Shown here one piece after another: positions 19,144 through 19,732 of a stretch of DNA of 19,732 nucleotides (position 1 is the first letter of the stretch; every line of letters begins with the position of its first letter). Source of the DNA: Smittium culicis. Taxonomy: Eukaryota; Kickxellomycota; Harpellomycetes; Harpellales; Legeriomycetaceae. The DNA is taken from assembly GCA_001970855.1 (NCBI GenBank), contig LSSN01004121.1, forward strand, positions 1-19,732. The letters are read 5' to 3'. Below the pieces are notes generated by a model, which was given only the letters and a program-made list of their open reading frames with translations, made no database searches and was not told the DNA's origin. The position numbers and the translations under genes are program-made.

Positions 19144-19732
19144 AGCTGTAGCTAAGCGAATAAAATGCTCTTGCCGTTCTACTCAAAGAATATTCGCCTG
19201 GAAAAATTATCTCAGCGATTTGGTAAATTTTTAAATTCATACATTCTATTTGGCAGATAAATATATAGCGCCAATTAACTATAATAATCTGAGCTTTTAC
19301 TACTTATCTTGAACATTATTGACTATCCTTGTAGACAGAAGGAAGCCTAAACCACCATAGCTCAAAATCGGAGGAAAAAATGTATACAAGGTAATGCAAA
19401 ACAAAATATGGTTTTAATAAAACTATATAATAAATAACGAATACACCATTAGAGAGGTATGTTTATATTTATATCTAGCGTAAGTAAAAAGATGTACAGT
19501 ATCGCTTATAGGAGTATCTTGGCCAACCTTTGAGATAAAAATAAAAAGTATACCCATTATTAAGCGGAACCTAATTTTCAGTAAACTTATAAATGTGATT
19601 AGTGTGTAAATAATATACAACATCTCATAATAGCACAGTTTGATAAATATAACAATAAAGTCTAAAAAAAATATAGAAAAAGACAGATAAATTCAGGGAT
19701 GCTAAACTGATGAAATGTTAACTTTTTTTTTT
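19144..19732. other. Non-coding AT-rich end of window
   Basis: No recognisable gene. A 66-codon minus-strand frame (19423-19623) is rich in Leu, Ile, Phe and Tyr and resembles translated AT-rich noise rather than a known family. Sequence beyond the window edge could change this reading. Confidence 0.45.

Noticed and set aside
19423..19623. 66-codon minus-strand frame near the right edge
   Set aside because: Hydrophobic AT-noise composition, no recognisable motif, no splice or start context.
1..19732. CRISPR arrays, bacterial operon signals, rRNA genes
   Set aside because: No regularly spaced repeats, no ribosome-binding-site-driven gene clusters and no rRNA sequence; introns and gene content are eukaryotic.

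Overview
The window looks like nuclear DNA of an AT-rich fungus. The evidence is a division-2 (Chs3/class IV type) chitin synthase, spliceosomal introns of about 120-200 nt with GTAAG-like donors and TAG acceptors, a nuclear-type tRNA-Lys, a mitochondrial ribosomal protein gene with three introns, and fungal-type transposon relics. The extreme AT bias and long A/T runs would fit an early-diverging lineage (for example Kickxellomycotina such as Smittium), but that placement is a guess.

Layout: (1) 42-4745 is a transposon graveyard. A decayed hAT transposase on the minus strand (42-2014) lies next to an unrecognised broken plus-strand frame (2047-2406). A decayed Ty3-like gag-pro relic on the minus strand follows (about 3000-4745), with no reverse transcriptase or integrase recognised. 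(2) 4746-6990 is non-coding AT-rich DNA with an intact tRNA-Lys(UUU) at 5890-5961 and two back-to-back copies of a roughly 190-bp miniature transposon. (3) 6991-8582 is a three-exon plus-strand gene for a membrane-anchored FAD/NAD(P)H oxidoreductase of the cytochrome-b5-reductase fold, most like mitochondrial Cyc2. (4) 9055-12980 is a two-exon minus-strand chitin synthase, convergent with the oxidoreductase. (5) 12981-17262 is a gene-poor stretch with one miniature transposon, a fold-back sequence and several short open frames I cannot assign. (6) 17263-18523 is a four-exon minus-strand gene for mitochondrial ribosomal protein uL15m. (7) 18524-19732 is non-coding and holds a near-perfect miniature transposon next to a degenerate relative.

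The three protein genes are ordinary housekeeping genes: cell-wall chitin synthesis, mitochondrial redox or cytochrome c maturation, and mitochondrial translation. They show no sign of joint function. The observation that best rewards follow-up is the miniature transposon family: three clear copies of 189, 190 and 191 bp, one degenerate copy of 191 bp and one partial copy. They have CCC...GGG ends at TTAA-like targets, as expected for non-autonomous piggyBac-type elements, and two sit directly upstream of genes.
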